Positions 31,161-44,600 of a stretch of DNA of 64,000 bases are shown here, piece after piece. Source of the DNA: Helicoverpa zea. Taxonomy: Eukaryota > Arthropoda > Insecta > Lepidoptera > Noctuidae. Position 1 is the stretch's first letter. Every line of letters starts with the position of its first letter. The stretch covers positions 8,494,001 to 8,558,000 of the forward strand of contig NC_061461.1 of NCBI RefSeq assembly GCF_022581195.2, written 5' to 3'. A program made the translations under genes and the position numbers. A model generated the notes under the pieces. The model did not search any database. It saw only the letters and a list, made by a program, of their open reading frames with translations, and had not been told where the DNA came from.

Positions 31161-33963
31161 ATCTTGACAAAATAACGCTAACCGAATTCGAAGGTAGATT
31201 ATTTCGTAAACTTAAATAAATAAACAGCTCGTGAATCCATTTGCTTCGGTTTCCGCATTTTTTCGGCTCCATTACAAGAACGGTGTGCAGCCAATTTGAA
31301 AATATTGAATAAGTAAAGCTTCCCGAAATATGAATGCAGAGATAAGTTTGATAACAGAACGGACACTTTAGTAAAGCTGTTGTTAATGGTTGGTTAGATT
31401 TGTGCCTACAGTTCGTGACATATCATGAAATGTTTTCTATGGCAAAGACAGTGGCCATTGAATTCCCGCACTTAGGTATACAGGTGGTACGTACACGCAG
31501 GTCTGTATAAAATTATATACTTAGGTATAGAGTAAGAAATGTTACATGTATTAAATCGCACAGCAATACTTCATAACTATTAGGATTTCCGTAGGTTCAG
31601 ACTGAGATATTCGAAACATCAGCTTTGAAAGTTATTTCAAATCATGAATCATTGAAGATGTATTTACATTCAATATTATTTTGGTCTAATTTGGGCCCAA
31701 GTCGTCTCTTCATCACGTTGTGCCAGCTTTAATTACTATTATTGAGACTACTTGTCTCTTCTGTAAACTTTACTGTCGTATACTCTTTGCCGCTCACCAG
31801 AAGAGCGAACGCTAAACACATTATGACGAGTTACTGTGTTTTATCATGATGCCACTCCTCAAATATGATAACACGGGTCTGTGGGAAAATATACCATGGA
31901 AATATCATGGAAATTTCAACCGTACCATTAAGGCGATGTAGATGGACGAAGTATGCATATTTTGTGAGAGGAAATGGAAACTTCGGGTTTGGTTTTTTGG
32001 CCTTTTTTTCGACGTTTTATCGAATTTGTTGTGTTCAAGAGATCGTGTTTTGTTTGATTTTTTATTTGAGCTGCTCAGATGTTGTGATTTTGAGGTAAAT
32101 AGAATAGATTAAAATATTGAGATTTTAATACCAAAGTAGGTTGCTTGAGTTATAGGTGTCTTTTTATATTTGTAAAGTAGGCCGATATTTGTAGGGAAAG
32201 AAGCATATGTAGGTATATATATATAGATAAAATATAGAGTAAAATTTGTACATAATAAGTACAACCAATAAAATGATGTAGACAATACAATGATACCTTT
32301 GTGAAAGATTTGGTATTATTTAACAAAATATACATAATTAGTACGTAGTATAAGATTAAATCGCATATTCGTCTGTCTACGACAATATTCTCAAACAAAT
32401 ACATTTAATAGCCACAAATATTCATGACCATTAATAATGAAAATTAATTTTGCCGTCTTTCCGCAAAACCGTCGCTGCACGACATCATATTCAAGTGAGC
32501 AGTTTCGTGAAAAAAGTCGGCAACTTTTACATTACAAACAAACAAAACAGTAGTATCGGTGTGACAGACGGCTAACCCTTTTACTGCGGACACAGGGTAC
32601 ATTAATACCCTTTTATGGGTTATTTGTTTTGTCAAAGACGTCACTGAAGACGCATTCGGAGTGTTACAACGGAGTATTGTGTCAAAATGTTTGTGGAATT
32701 CATTTCACAGCGTGTGGCTGTTTTTTTTTGAAGTTTGTGTGTTTTTTTTTCAGTCTTTCTTTTACTACTGATTTGACTATTGTCGATAATGATGTGCATT
32801 TTGTGCCGATTGGTGTGATTATTTGCAAGGGTTTTTTCGAGCTTTGGTAGAGTAATGAACGCACTTATAGCATAAGAACGACATACTTTGAATATGACAG
32901 CTTTATAAAAAAATAACTTTAGTTCCGCCTTGCCTGATAGTCTATTTAGTAAAGATTTGTCGAGCAACACAGTAAAAACTCTTCCGCTACTCATAAACAG
33001 AAGTGGCCAGTTTTTGTCACCAACCACTTAATAAGTGTGAACTACCGAAAAAAAAACCGCAAACCAAAAAAATAAAAATATACTAATCAATTGGTATCAA
33101 CATCCGTTGTGAGCATCTGTCCGTTTTTGTCGCGGACATTTCTTGGAGGCCCTTCATAGAAAAGCAATCGGGTAGTCGTAAACGTTAAGGGTCTGAAAGT
33201 ACCCCCTGGGGTGCTTGTAAAGGCAGGACGATGTTTCTTGACACTGCCAGAAAAAGTACCCGTTGGTAGCCCCTAATCCGGAGGCCGCGTCAAGGGGGTT
33301 ATAAGGCCAGCAAAAAGTGTAATTTAAAGCTGACTTAAGGTTTCGAATTAAAATGAAGGAGGAAGTCTTGTCAGCTTGTTTCTTAACTGTAATGTGACTA
33401 CTGTTTTGGTAGTTATTTTTGTAGAAATACAGGATCTGCGCTTATATGATATGATACAAATTCGTATTTGGTCCATGCTTAAATATACAAGTTGTATAGT
33501 TTTTAATTCTCGCCTTAACTTCCTACCTAAAGTTTGTTATGGTTTCACTTTGAAATGGCTGAATAGATTGGGATGGGATTTGCGGTGAAGCCAAGCAGTA
33601 TTCAGGAGAACCCTAGAATTGACGTTATATCTACCCTTACTCAGTTATGTTAGATATTTTTATACAATCCAGTTTTAATTTTCTTCGGTTTAAAAAGGTT
33701 TGTCACGTGCAACATCGCTATTCATTCAACAATATCGATTAATATTCGCAGTATAACCTACACAATGCTAATTCCGATTTCCCAACTGTCCACGGTCCAG
33801 TTCCTAATACAATAGTTAATACGATTATAATGCTTGGATCTAGATCCTATTGTTCCAATAAAGGATGTTCAGGAAATCGATTTGTATGCTGAATAAGATT
33901 AGCAGCTTTGACGGGTTAGAATGTGTGTAGGAATTACGAGTATGTCTTAAATATTTTTTTGTA
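31161..33963. other. Intergenic interval, no gene seen
   Basis: AT-rich. Open stretches at about 32640-33030 on both strands lack any recognisable domain. A GC-richer, repeat-like patch at 33120-33330 (TACCCCCTGGGGTGC, GGAGGCCGCGTCAAGGGGG) has no second copy in the window. Confidence 0.45.
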
Positions 33964-34189
33964 TCCATACTCATATTTTAAATGCGAAAGTAACTGTGTC
34001 TGTCTGTCCGTCTGTCTGTTACGCTTTCACGTCTAAATCACTAAACTGATTCTAATAAAATTTGGTACAGAGATTGAGTTGACCTTGAGAAAGAACATAG
34101 AAAAGTTTTTATTCCGGATTTTTGAAGAATTCTCTTGGAAACGCGATATAACCGAACTCTACGCGGGCGAAGCCGTGGGCGGAAGCTAG
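33964..34189 (+). mobile_element. Helitron-like element, full length
   Basis: A-flanked TC at 33964 and CTAG at 34186-34189 followed by T. It holds AAATGCGAAAGTAACTGTGT, the TCTGTCTGTCC block and the GCGGGCGAAGCCGTGGGCGG hairpin-forming 3' end. It matches 35264-35453 closely. Confidence 0.7.
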
Positions 34190-35263
34190 TTTAAAATAAA
34201 TTCAGTTAAAGTTTCTTACTATTGATTAGCGGTGAAGGGATATGTCAACTGCAAACGTTTTCGAAGAAGGCTGCAATCATCAATTCAGCTTGAACAAGCA
34301 ACCTTCTCTGTGTGAGAAGAGGTATATGCCCGAAAGTGGTGCAGTAAAATATTATTTCTACGTACTTCTTGAGCAGTTGGGTAAATGTGTAAGAAATGTC
34401 TACGACATGATATTTAGAGTGTTTGCAATTCTTGAAATTCACCTAAGCACTTTCTTTTCAACCGGAACGCGATACTCAGGTGTAGGTATCGAAGCTTTTT
34501 CAAGACTTCTTACCCAAAGGGACGTACATTTTTTCCTAAGATATACCGTAAAGAAACAAATGAATATCCAACTCCATTTACAGACCTTTAAGTACATTAC
34601 TTAAAAGACCATCTAAGTGTACATAAGAGATATACATCATACATCTTAACTTAAAACAAGCACCGATATTTCACGTACCAGGCAAGTCTCTAGGCGCTGT
34701 AGGCGTGGCTTGCTGTGGGCGTGGCGAGGCGAAGAGGGCGGTCCCTCTGAGGCCTCCCAAAGCACTCAGGCCCGGGAGACGAGTGCCAACTTGTTTGGGC
34801 CCTGTTGTTGAACTTCGATATTAGTCATTTTACGTATCTCTAGGTACCTAAATTGTGTACTTACCTACTTGTCAATCTTGTAAATCTATTTGCAATGCAT
34901 ATTGTTAGTCTGTGAGTTTAAAAACTATGTAGGTACGAAAAAAAAAACAAAGGAATGTCGTTTCAGCATTTCACGAATTGTATGCGTGTCTGACCATTCA
35001 AATGTACCCAAGTAATCACATTTTTGCAATTAATAAACCCATTTCAACTTGCATATAATTTATAATCGATGGCCTAAGGTGCTTGATTCCTAAACAGTTG
35101 AATTATAATCATAACCTTTTTTGACAAGGGTTGTTCACAAGTCAGTTAAACATTATTGATTATGTGTAACATCATGAAGATTCTTAGTGATATCATTCGT
35201 TAAAAATTTTTTTCCAACATAAGAATTTTTTGTCACCAGCCTTATATGGTAAAATTGGTAAGA
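34190..35263. other. Intergenic interval with a GC-rich patch
   Basis: Mostly AT-rich. A 120-residue open frame at 34242-34604 has no recognisable domain. A sharply GC-rich patch at about 34680-34810 (GGCGTGGCTTGCTGTGGGCG, CTGAGGCCTCCCAAAGC) stands out, without a detectable gene. Confidence 0.4.
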
Positions 35264-35453
35264 TCGATACTAATATTATAAATGCGAAAGTAACTCTGTC
35301 TGTCTGTCTGTTACGCTTTCACGTCTAAACCACTGAACTGATTTTTATAAAATTTGGTACAAGAGTTGACAGATTCAGAAAGATGACATAGGATAGTTTT
35401 ATCCCGGACTATTGAAGAATTCTCTTAGAAACGCGATATAACCGAACTCTACT
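35264..35453 (+). mobile_element. Helitron-like element, 3'-truncated
   Basis: The same subfamily as 33964-34189, starting TCGATACTAATATTATAAAT after A. It lacks the terminal GCGGGCGAAG...CTAG hairpin, breaking off after ACCGAACTCTAC near 35453. Confidence 0.65.
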
Positions 35454-35639
35454 CATTGTTAAAAAAAATCTCATATAGGTATGAGCCTACTGTACATAGT
35501 TCAAATAATAAATCGATCGTTAGGCCAGTCTGCAAGTCTGGGTTCGCATCTATTTGCAGCGTCCCGATTATGACAGTAATCTCTAGTGACCGTGCTGCTG
35601 CGGTTTCTAATTTCAGAAGCCTTTTAATAGCCATTATTG

Positions 35640-35905
35640 CCATTATTGCATTTTATGAGGATGTGGGTTCGATTCCAGGTCAGGCCAGTACCAATGCAAT
35701 TTTTCTGTAAGTCTGTATGTACTTTCTAAGTATATCTTGGACACCAATGGCTGATAAAAAGGTGAAGGAAAACATCTTGAGGAAACCTGGACTATATAGT
35801 CTGAAATCACCAACCCGCATTGAGCAACCGTTGTGATTAACGCTCAATCCTTCTCCATGTGAGAGGAGGCCTGTGCCTAGCAGTGGGACAATAAAAAGGC
35901 TGTAA
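35640..35905 (+). repeat. tRNA-derived SINE (body and 3' end)
   Basis: Holds a B-box-like GGTTCGATTCCAGG, then GAAACCTGGACTATATAGTC, CATTGAGCAACCG and the GAGAGGAGGCCTGTGCCTAG / AGTGGGACAATAAAAAGGC end. This is a widespread moth SINE. The 35456-35640 stretch may be its diverged upstream part. Confidence 0.75.
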
Positions 35906-36204
35906 CAGTTACAGTAACAGTGATTAGGTACTATAAAAAATATTGGAATTTTCACGGTTTCATCGTAACTAGGTATTCGTTTAATTGGTTGACTAACATC
36001 TGAGATTCACTGTTAGCTATAATACCACCCATTGTGTCACGTGTGTTTTAATAACTTTCATTTTCTTAGAACTTATGGAAGTTAATTAAGTATTTTTTAC
36101 AGACTCAACTTAGATACAAGTGTAAAGTCGGGGTAACATTTTTTTATGGCCGGATAGGTAATAAGAAAATAGAAGAAGATAGAAGAGTATGGAAAGAGAA
36201 AACA

Positions 36205-36535
36205 TGCTGCGCCGACCCCAAATAAAATTGGGATAAGGGCAGGAGGATGATGATGATGATGAGGATGATGATGATAGGTAGTAAGAAATAGCATACTTAT
36301 AAGAGAAAGTTTGAAAGTGCTACCAGTAACAGAGAAACTACGTGGCAATAGTTTGTCACGGAATGCCCTTACCATATGATATGTGGCGATATGAGTAGCA
36401 TGTTGATGTAGCATGGAAATATTGAGCATGAATGTCGAATGCAGGTCGCCTCCAACAGGTATCTGTGGAGATCTAAGGGGGAGGCCTATGTTCAGCAGTA
36501 GACGTCCTATGGCTGAGATGATGATGATGATGAAT
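36205..36535 (+). repeat. Two SINE 3' fragments with GATGATG tails
   Basis: 36205-36275 reads CCGACCCCAAATAAAATTGG and ends in a GATGATGATGATGATGAGG tail. 36432-36535 repeats the GGTCGCCTCCAACAGG block of 11513-11615, with its own GATGATGATG tail. Confidence 0.7.
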
Positions 36536-38538
36536 GTCGATAGGTAAAGAGGAAGAGGATAGATTTATGTGTAAAAGACGATTTAGCTGCAAAGAGCGTT
36601 TCCCTATGTGATGACGTCAGTTGATATGAAGGAATAGACGAAGAAGACATGCTGCAGCCACCCCTAAAGATAATTGGGTTAATAGCAGTGGTATTATGAT
36701 GGTGTTGGTAAGTAATATTTTGTTCTAATGTTTATGCAGCTCCTTTGTATTGAAATAGGAAAACGTTTCCTAATCTTTATACGCATAATGAGTAGAGTAT
36801 TAAATGAGAGAAAAGTATGAAAGTTTTGTTGTATAAATTCAAACTCTTCTAGCTTAAAATTTTTCGATAGGGAAATTGGCTTATAACTTAATAATACGTA
36901 TAGTTACAGCAGGTATTTATTAATCAACCACCAGAAACCAGAAACTTCAAATAATACCAATTAACCCTTTCGTCAGTAACAGCTAGGTGTACCAACGACA
37001 GAGTATTTATAATCCCCCATCAAATAATTCCCAGTAGAATTGACGCCGGTTTGCATAACCATGGTTTTGAAATTCACACATTTGAATTTTATGACTGTCG
37101 TTTGTACACTGTTTGTTGCATACAGATTTATCATTATTTTTCGAAAAGGAACGACAAATTATTAATGTATATAAGTTTTATGGGTATAAAAATGGAAAAT
37201 AGGTGTCTACGTAAGATAGAATATCTATGAAGCCAACTAGCATGTAAAAAGTACAATCCAGTTTTGTTACAACCTTTTTTGGTACCTAAATATCCATATT
37301 TTTAAACAACATTAAATAAAACAAGGTTTCAGTCTGTTGTACGATCATGAAATTTCCTCACGGCGAATACATCAACATTATACAGACTTTACGTGTACGA
37401 ATATATTGAACCGTAAGATATAAACAAAGAACATAGTTAAACATGTCTCTTAGCCATGTCTGTTTCAAAAAAATCTGAAATTTATTTTAGTTTGACATCA
37501 TAAATCAACAGTGTTCGTCGTGGCAACGACACAGAAACGTTATTTTAACAGCAGCATTAGCATGCCGCGATTTGTTCACGCTCAAACATACAGAACACTT
37601 TACATATAATTAATGAGGCGACAAAACCTCATCTCGGTAGCAGTTAAAGTCAATTCCCACTGAAATTTCATCATCGTCAATCTAACTTGGGTTTAATAAG
37701 TAATACTCGTGGCGTGGCCCGTCCCAGAGCTGCTCCACCGGAGAGATACTACGTCTCATCTATCCCTCTGTCCCTTACTGGCGCGCGCGTGCCGCGGTCT
37801 CAGAGGGAAACCTCGCACCGTCCCTCCATTACCATAATACTCGCCTATAAATTCACTCGTGTGTTACGAAATTTTAACACTAAAAATCTAAAATATTTTT
37901 TACATTCCAATTTTAGCTTTAATATCAAGTCTTTTTTGAGTTTTTGAGGAAATGTCGGTGTGTAAGTGGCGCCACCTGTGCCGGTGTATCCGTCCCGCTC
38001 TGGAGGCGAGGGCGTGTCCCCAGGGCGCCTCCCACAGTCCGCGGGGACGGACGGGGCGCCGCGAAGCTCGGGCACTCGGCGCCGCGCTCCCGCGACGCTT
38101 GTTAGTGTTCCGCAAATTCACAACGGGATCGCCCGCACAACCGGGACTCGATCCCTGAACGCACATACGATAACACAGAGCCGCCTATCGGATAGTTATA
38201 CAACAGATACTTAGTACGAAGTTGGCAATTTTTTAACGAAACGTATATTCGATAGCGAATGATTTTAGTGTTATTTTCCTGAGGTTTTCTTGTGATTTTG
38301 AATTTAAATATATTTGTGGTATACCGTCTTCTGTATAATGCACTCTTGGACGTAAAACTTTTTTTTCCAAACACCACAAATAATTCTCAAAAGCTTTCTA
38401 CCATTACATTTTTAATAACTACAAATAAAAAGCAGTGCAATAAAAACAAAATTTGAATTTAGACCGCGTTTTTCGTCCGCGCTCGTGATTTTCCGGGGGT
38501 GTTCGTGCGCTCTCGGGCGCGTAATCGGGTGCGTGTCG
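36536..38538. promoter_or_regulatory. Upstream and probable promoter region of knot
   Basis: AT-rich DNA turns sharply GC-rich at 37700-37830, 37960-38140 and 38460-38560. CpG-dense islands next to the first coding exon of a developmental regulator are a plausible promoter and 5' UTR. A CTATAAATTC at about 37848 is a weak TATA-like candidate. No transcription start is proven by the sequence. Confidence 0.35.
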
Positions 38539-38619
38539 TGATTCGAGATTCGGTCGGACGAGTTGAACGCGGCGGGCGGGTACACGGGATCACCGTGGCC
38601 GCCGCTGGAACTCGACCCC

Positions 38620-41600
38620 GTGGGATGGGGACGAAAGCTGTACCCTTCGGGAGCACCACGATCTTCAGGTATGTACGGAACTAGAAAAAGTTAGCTGTAT
38701 GAATAGTTTTTGTCTTGTAAGGATTCATAAGTAACTATTTTACGACGAAAGATTTCGAAAACTGATCAAAAATTTGAAAATTGCAAGCTTTTCAGAACTA
38801 AATGTAAAAACTTTTAAGTTAATTACGGAGATGTGTACAATTCGAAATAATATCGATATAATATTTTTATTTGAAGTTCCTTGACATAGCATTGATGATA
38901 TACTTAGTTATAAACTTACTTTTCTTTACTTACTTTCATGTATGTGTGGTTTAAATAACTCAAAGTTTAAAATTTGGAGAAACCGTCAAATGAAAGCAAA
39001 TCGAAGAGAATGTAAATTCGAAGTGTTGATATAATCAAGTCTACGGGATCGTCTACGGCGTAGCATAACAAATGAACGTAGCAGCCGTAGCAATTATAGT
39101 TCGGCCATTCAGAGAATGCGTTCCTGACACGTCGCGATTGAACTGACGACGTAATAACATTCATTGATTATTGATATAATAATGTTGTTTTAATGCTCCT
39201 CAATTGTTAAAACGGTAAACAACCAGCAAAAATATTTTTATCGTAACTGCAACGCCATTGCAAAGTTACGTCGTCAGTTCAATCGCGACGTGTCAGGAAC
39301 GCATTCTCTGAATGGCCGAACTATAATTTGCCGACTAATTCAGTAGCGTCTTACAGCGATAAGTAATTTTATGTTATAAACCTTAAAGTATAAAGTTGTA
39401 TGAACAGTAATAATACTTTTTGAGCATTTTTTAAATTAGACTGTAATTTGAAATAATAATAACTAATTTAACTTTGTTTATTTACTTTGTTCTATGATAT
39501 AGTTATAAATGTCGGTTTTATAGAGTAAGCAAAACTTTTATATTAACAGACTTAAGTTTTCATAAATTTTCAATAGACAGGTACATCGTTGAAAATTTGG
39601 ATAAAAGTGATAAGTTTACTCCATAATGATAAAGATAAATAAAATACCATCAGTTAAAATTTAACTGTATTGTTTGTCGTATGTAGTTAATACATAAAAG
39701 TATTTCTTATATAAATAAAGTTGAGATTATTTTACTTATGATAATGTTTCTTGATTTCTATATCTAGTAAAGACTTCTTTAGAAGTAACCATTATAAAGC
39801 TGATATGAATACATTTAATTATCAAGTCCAGTTTTTTTTTTTTAAATTCTTGTTGTCATCAATTAAAAAGTTATGTCTATTTTCCGTAAATAAAGATATA
39901 ATTCATTAATTTATTTAACTCTAAACAATCTGTAGGTACAATTATTTAAAAATATTTGACTCATTGTTGAGAGTAGTATGTTTTCATAAAGCTAAAACTC
40001 AATATAATTATATCAAGTTTTACTAAGCAGCATTAAAAGGATGTTAACTTAAAACATAAAGGACCTAATATTGTTTTAACGTCTAAGGTTTTAAGAACAT
40101 ACCTATTAGAAGTTCAGTTACCTACTCATTGCCTAGTCACCTGATATTGAAGTAAATTAAAAACCTTTTTGCAATCTTTTATAATATTTACACATCCTCA
40201 TTATATTAATGACACCCGATGTTTTATTTATTAAATCTTTTAAAATAATTTCAATTTCTAAAAGCTTTTGCTGGAGAATGTTTTCCGCCATTTATTTCCA
40301 GTAAAATCACATGATGGAGATGATGACTGTCATAAAGATAATAATTATACTCAATTCATAGTCCGTTCTTTTCAACTCATTTCAATTCTTCACTCAATTC
40401 ATTGACAACTTTGTTCAGTTCTCATTTCCCATATTTATTTATTAATATTTCATGCAAGTTTGTACTCTGGCGGACTTAACGCCTTAGGCGTTTTCTCCCA
40501 GTCTACCTTTAGGTGGTGGAGAAATAGCAATGGAAGTTGAAGGTTCTATATTCTGTTCCTAATAACACCATATTTCCAGGCGGACTGATGTTCGGCCTGC
40601 ACCACCAGGAGGCGGCGGGCGGCATCCACGCGCAGCCTCGGGGCCCCGTCACCTCGCTCAAGGAGGAACCCCTCACCAGAGCTTGGATGACACCCACTTC
40701 ACTAGTTGATAATACCAAGTAAGTGATAAGATAATTTGGGGGTCTTTTCGGAGATTCGACTTAAGATTTGTTGCAACCATAGGGATAACTTTTAAAAATT
40801 TGATCTTTGGTTTGTAGGTATCAAATACAAAGTCTTTGTTTTCAAATTACATAATTTTTGTACACATTCAAATTGAGAACCTCGGCCTTTTTAGGAAGTT
40901 GGTTATTTATTTATTTAACTTTATCCAATATTTTTTTATATGTATTAGTTAGTTGCCCGACTAAAAAGAAAGTAAAGCTTCTTTGGAAGAAACTGAGGAA
41001 AACAGAAAACGTCATAAAATTTATTCACACTTAACCAAACCTAAACCAGATTAGAATTAAGCACCTACCTAATTTGTTGAAAAAATATTCGTGTTACAAA
41101 CTACCCTTATTTGATACTTAGCTAAACCATTTAGTGGGCGAAAAGAGCATCGCGCTAAACTTATTAAAGCCACCGAAATTACATTACGTTCGAACTCAAA
41201 GCAAAACGAATGTTCCCTATTTGACATTAAATAACTGTAAGGGATTAAGTTCGGTTCCTAATGCGACTTTTTGGGGGTTGCTGTCAATCAATATGTTTGT
41301 CTGTACGGTAAAAGAACAACTGTGGATGAATGGAACTACCAGTAGGGAACATTATTTAGCTTTTATTTCAAATATTGTAGTAATTTTATTTCCTTAAATA
41401 TTGTAAAACAAGTCCTTCAGTACCTGTGTGTCCATTTCATTATTCTTGGTAAAATCAAAAAGTATTGAACGGCAATTTTCATGCGGTTTTCAGTTATTTT
41501 GAAGTAAATCATAACTTGAACCTGCCTACATACAAACACAATCGTCGAAGTCATAGTACCATGAAGAAATTGCTAATTATAATCAGCAACACCACATGTT

Positions 41601-44600
41601 AAGTAAAATATATCTCATATAATTATTATCTAAACGAAAGACAAACGAATTATAAATATTATTACTGGAAATATAAATTCACAATTAAATATACAAATTA
41701 TAGGAATACAGAAGTACAGTCACCCGCACTAAAAAGCAACCACCGCTAAGACACAAACCTATAAACATATTTTAAAACAACAGATTACTAAATTTACACA
41801 GAGAACCACCTGCCCCTCTATACATCCGATACATACAATGACTCTATTATCACGCGGTGCCCAATCAGGGGCGTACAAATTTCGCACGGCCCATAATGAA
41901 GTATGCGGTAACAAGTGTGTATTCATAAAAGCAAAGGGCGCTATAAATCATAGCTTGCGATGCGGGGAGCTAGTGGATACAGAATTTTGCGTGTAACTGT
42001 ACCCGTGTAATTAACACTGTGGGACAGTTTTGTGTTCAATGATCTAGGTGTTAAAGTTTATTATTGGTTAAATTATTTAGCTTATACACTTTTCTATTGG
42101 AACTTAGCTCAAAAATGTACTAGATATTACCTTTTGCTGCTCAATAATGGTAATAACACCAAACAACTTAGTTGATCTTTTACTGGATTGTGATTTTTAA
42201 AGTGATTTGTAATTAATTTATATTCTTTTCTTTAATACAGTAGCAGCCAGTGAGTTGATGCGTGTTACCAATATGAGGTAGCTGGAAGTAATTCCATATC
42301 TTACATATTCCAACTTTAATGCAAAGAATAAGACTTTTGCAAAGAGCATATTATAATCAAAAACTTAATCGCAAACAAAATCATCATCATCATCATCTCA
42401 AATTCAATTTCGAATCACAACACATTTTTACGACTCCAATACTTGTAACTTCATTATTTATTCAAACTCATAATTTAGGCCGTCGACTAACCAACCCATA
42501 CATTTTATGATAATAATGAACTTATGCAACAATAAACATTTGGTGTTCTATGACGTATTGATGTACCGACTGCGAATTACGGAGGTATTGTGTTTGCACA
42601 GAATCGTAAAGGACCCTCCCGACATCTGTCGAGTTTTGGCCGACAGTACCGTTCTTAAAATGTTTACTTGGACTGTTGAATGTTTTTATTTGGTTATATG
42701 TTGTTTGTTTTTCTGTTAGTGGTTAGATATATTTATTAGCATTTTTTTGTACTTTACTTACCATTTCTTAAAAAAAAATTAGAAAGATCGGTAGGTATAA
42801 TGGAACGCCTGATGATAATGATTTAAGATCAATTAAGCTACTTTTGTCATTGAAAATATGTTTTATTTATTATTTATTTATAGGCAGACAAAACCTCTAT
42901 TCGTTGCAACTTTACCGGAATCTAAGTCTTTTACCAAATTATAACAAAGAGAGGGGTTGAAAAAATGCCCCCAAAAAAAAAAAAAAAAATAACCATACCA
43001 ATAAGTAATTAATTAAAGTAATTGCCAGCAATCACCGGGTCGTGGGATGACAAATGTTGACAGATAGCCACCCGTCGGCGATGACAGGATCATTTGTATA
43101 GCCACTGTAAATCATTAGGCGCACCTCTGTACTCGCGTTTTTAATAAATTACGTTACTACGTAATGATCCGTCTAAGAGTGGTTGTACACGCAAATTGTA
43201 ATTGTTTTGTATTCTAGGACGCTTTGAGTGATTAGTTCTTTTTAATTGGTCTAGTTTTTGTAGGGGCATGTAAATGATAATGGATAACCATAATTTTATT
43301 TCAGTAATCACAAGTAGAACACGATGTAGAAAATACCATTATTGACTAGAACATTCGATACTTTAAACCACAACAAATTCTTGTTAAAAGGATAACTTAA
43401 GGAAGGAAAGTTTCAATAATTCTTCAACAAGAACATTCAACGTACAACGTGACACACTCCCAAAAAAACAAAACCAAAACAAATAAAACACGACTACAAT
43501 CCTACACATGTATAAAATACCAATAAAAATACAGTCTAAAAAAATCGCCAAAGATTGACAAAACGCGCTCGATCTGTAAGCGGAAAAAGCACTACGGCCT
43601 AATCGCGAACGCGCCGCCGAAACTGGTTACGATAAATAAAACAATGTATCGTCGCGTACGAGAGTATAAAATGGCAATCGCGAAACCAATTTGTTTACGC
43701 AAATTCTGCAGCGGGGAGAGATGAATGGGCAACCATAGCGTAATACGGTCCTGGTAATGTTGTAGTGTTGGTACTGCGGTATCGAGGTTTGAAAGCCGAA
43801 AATTTTAAGACGAAATCAGATTTCGACTTTCGGCAAAACCTAAATAATATCTATCATAAAATTACAGATATTGGTAAGATAACTATTGCAAATGAAAAAA
43901 GGCAGAAATTTCGAATAAGTGGCCATTAGTAGTACCTAAATATTTGAATTACCATTGCCTATCTCGTTTTCTACTCAAACAAACAAAGCATGAAATAATT
44001 TTGTAACAAAAATAACATATGATCATAAATGTGACGAAAACAAACCTCACATAAACGACTGTTAATTACAAGACGAAGTAACTAGTAACTAGTATTAATA
44101 CATGTACCAACAATAAGTACTTGGAGCAAAATAGCACTAGAACATCACTAGCTAGCTTCACATTTACAGGCAACAACAATGAGAAATGAGACCGAAGATT
44201 TGATGAACTGCGCACGTTTGAAATGTTGCTCTATCGATGCATTTATTGAACACATTGGCAAATCACATACTACTTTACATTAAACACAAAATCAACCTTA
44301 TTACCTTCAATTTAAGGGTCATAGTGAATGTAATCTCGTATTGTTCTTGTTCGAAATTCGAACAGCACGTGTCGATATCGATGTGTGTGGCACTATTCGT
44401 ACATCGTCACTTCATTAACGTTATCGATATTTTAGAATTGCTTCCGACTGTTAATCTTACATATTCCAGAATGTGGATAGTTTTACCTACACGAATTGAC
44501 TTCAGTTTGAAAACTTTATACATAGAAATATTTTTCGCACATTGACTTGAATTCTCATAAAATAATTATTGGCAGTACCACAAGACAAATATGACAATAT

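Noticed and set aside
32641..33027. 128-residue minus-strand open frame
   Set aside because: Composition resembles translated AT-rich non-coding DNA, with no domain and overlapping frames on the plus strand.
34242..34604. 120-residue open frame
   Set aside because: No recognisable motif, AT-driven composition, no splice or promoter context, and an overlapping open frame on the other strand.
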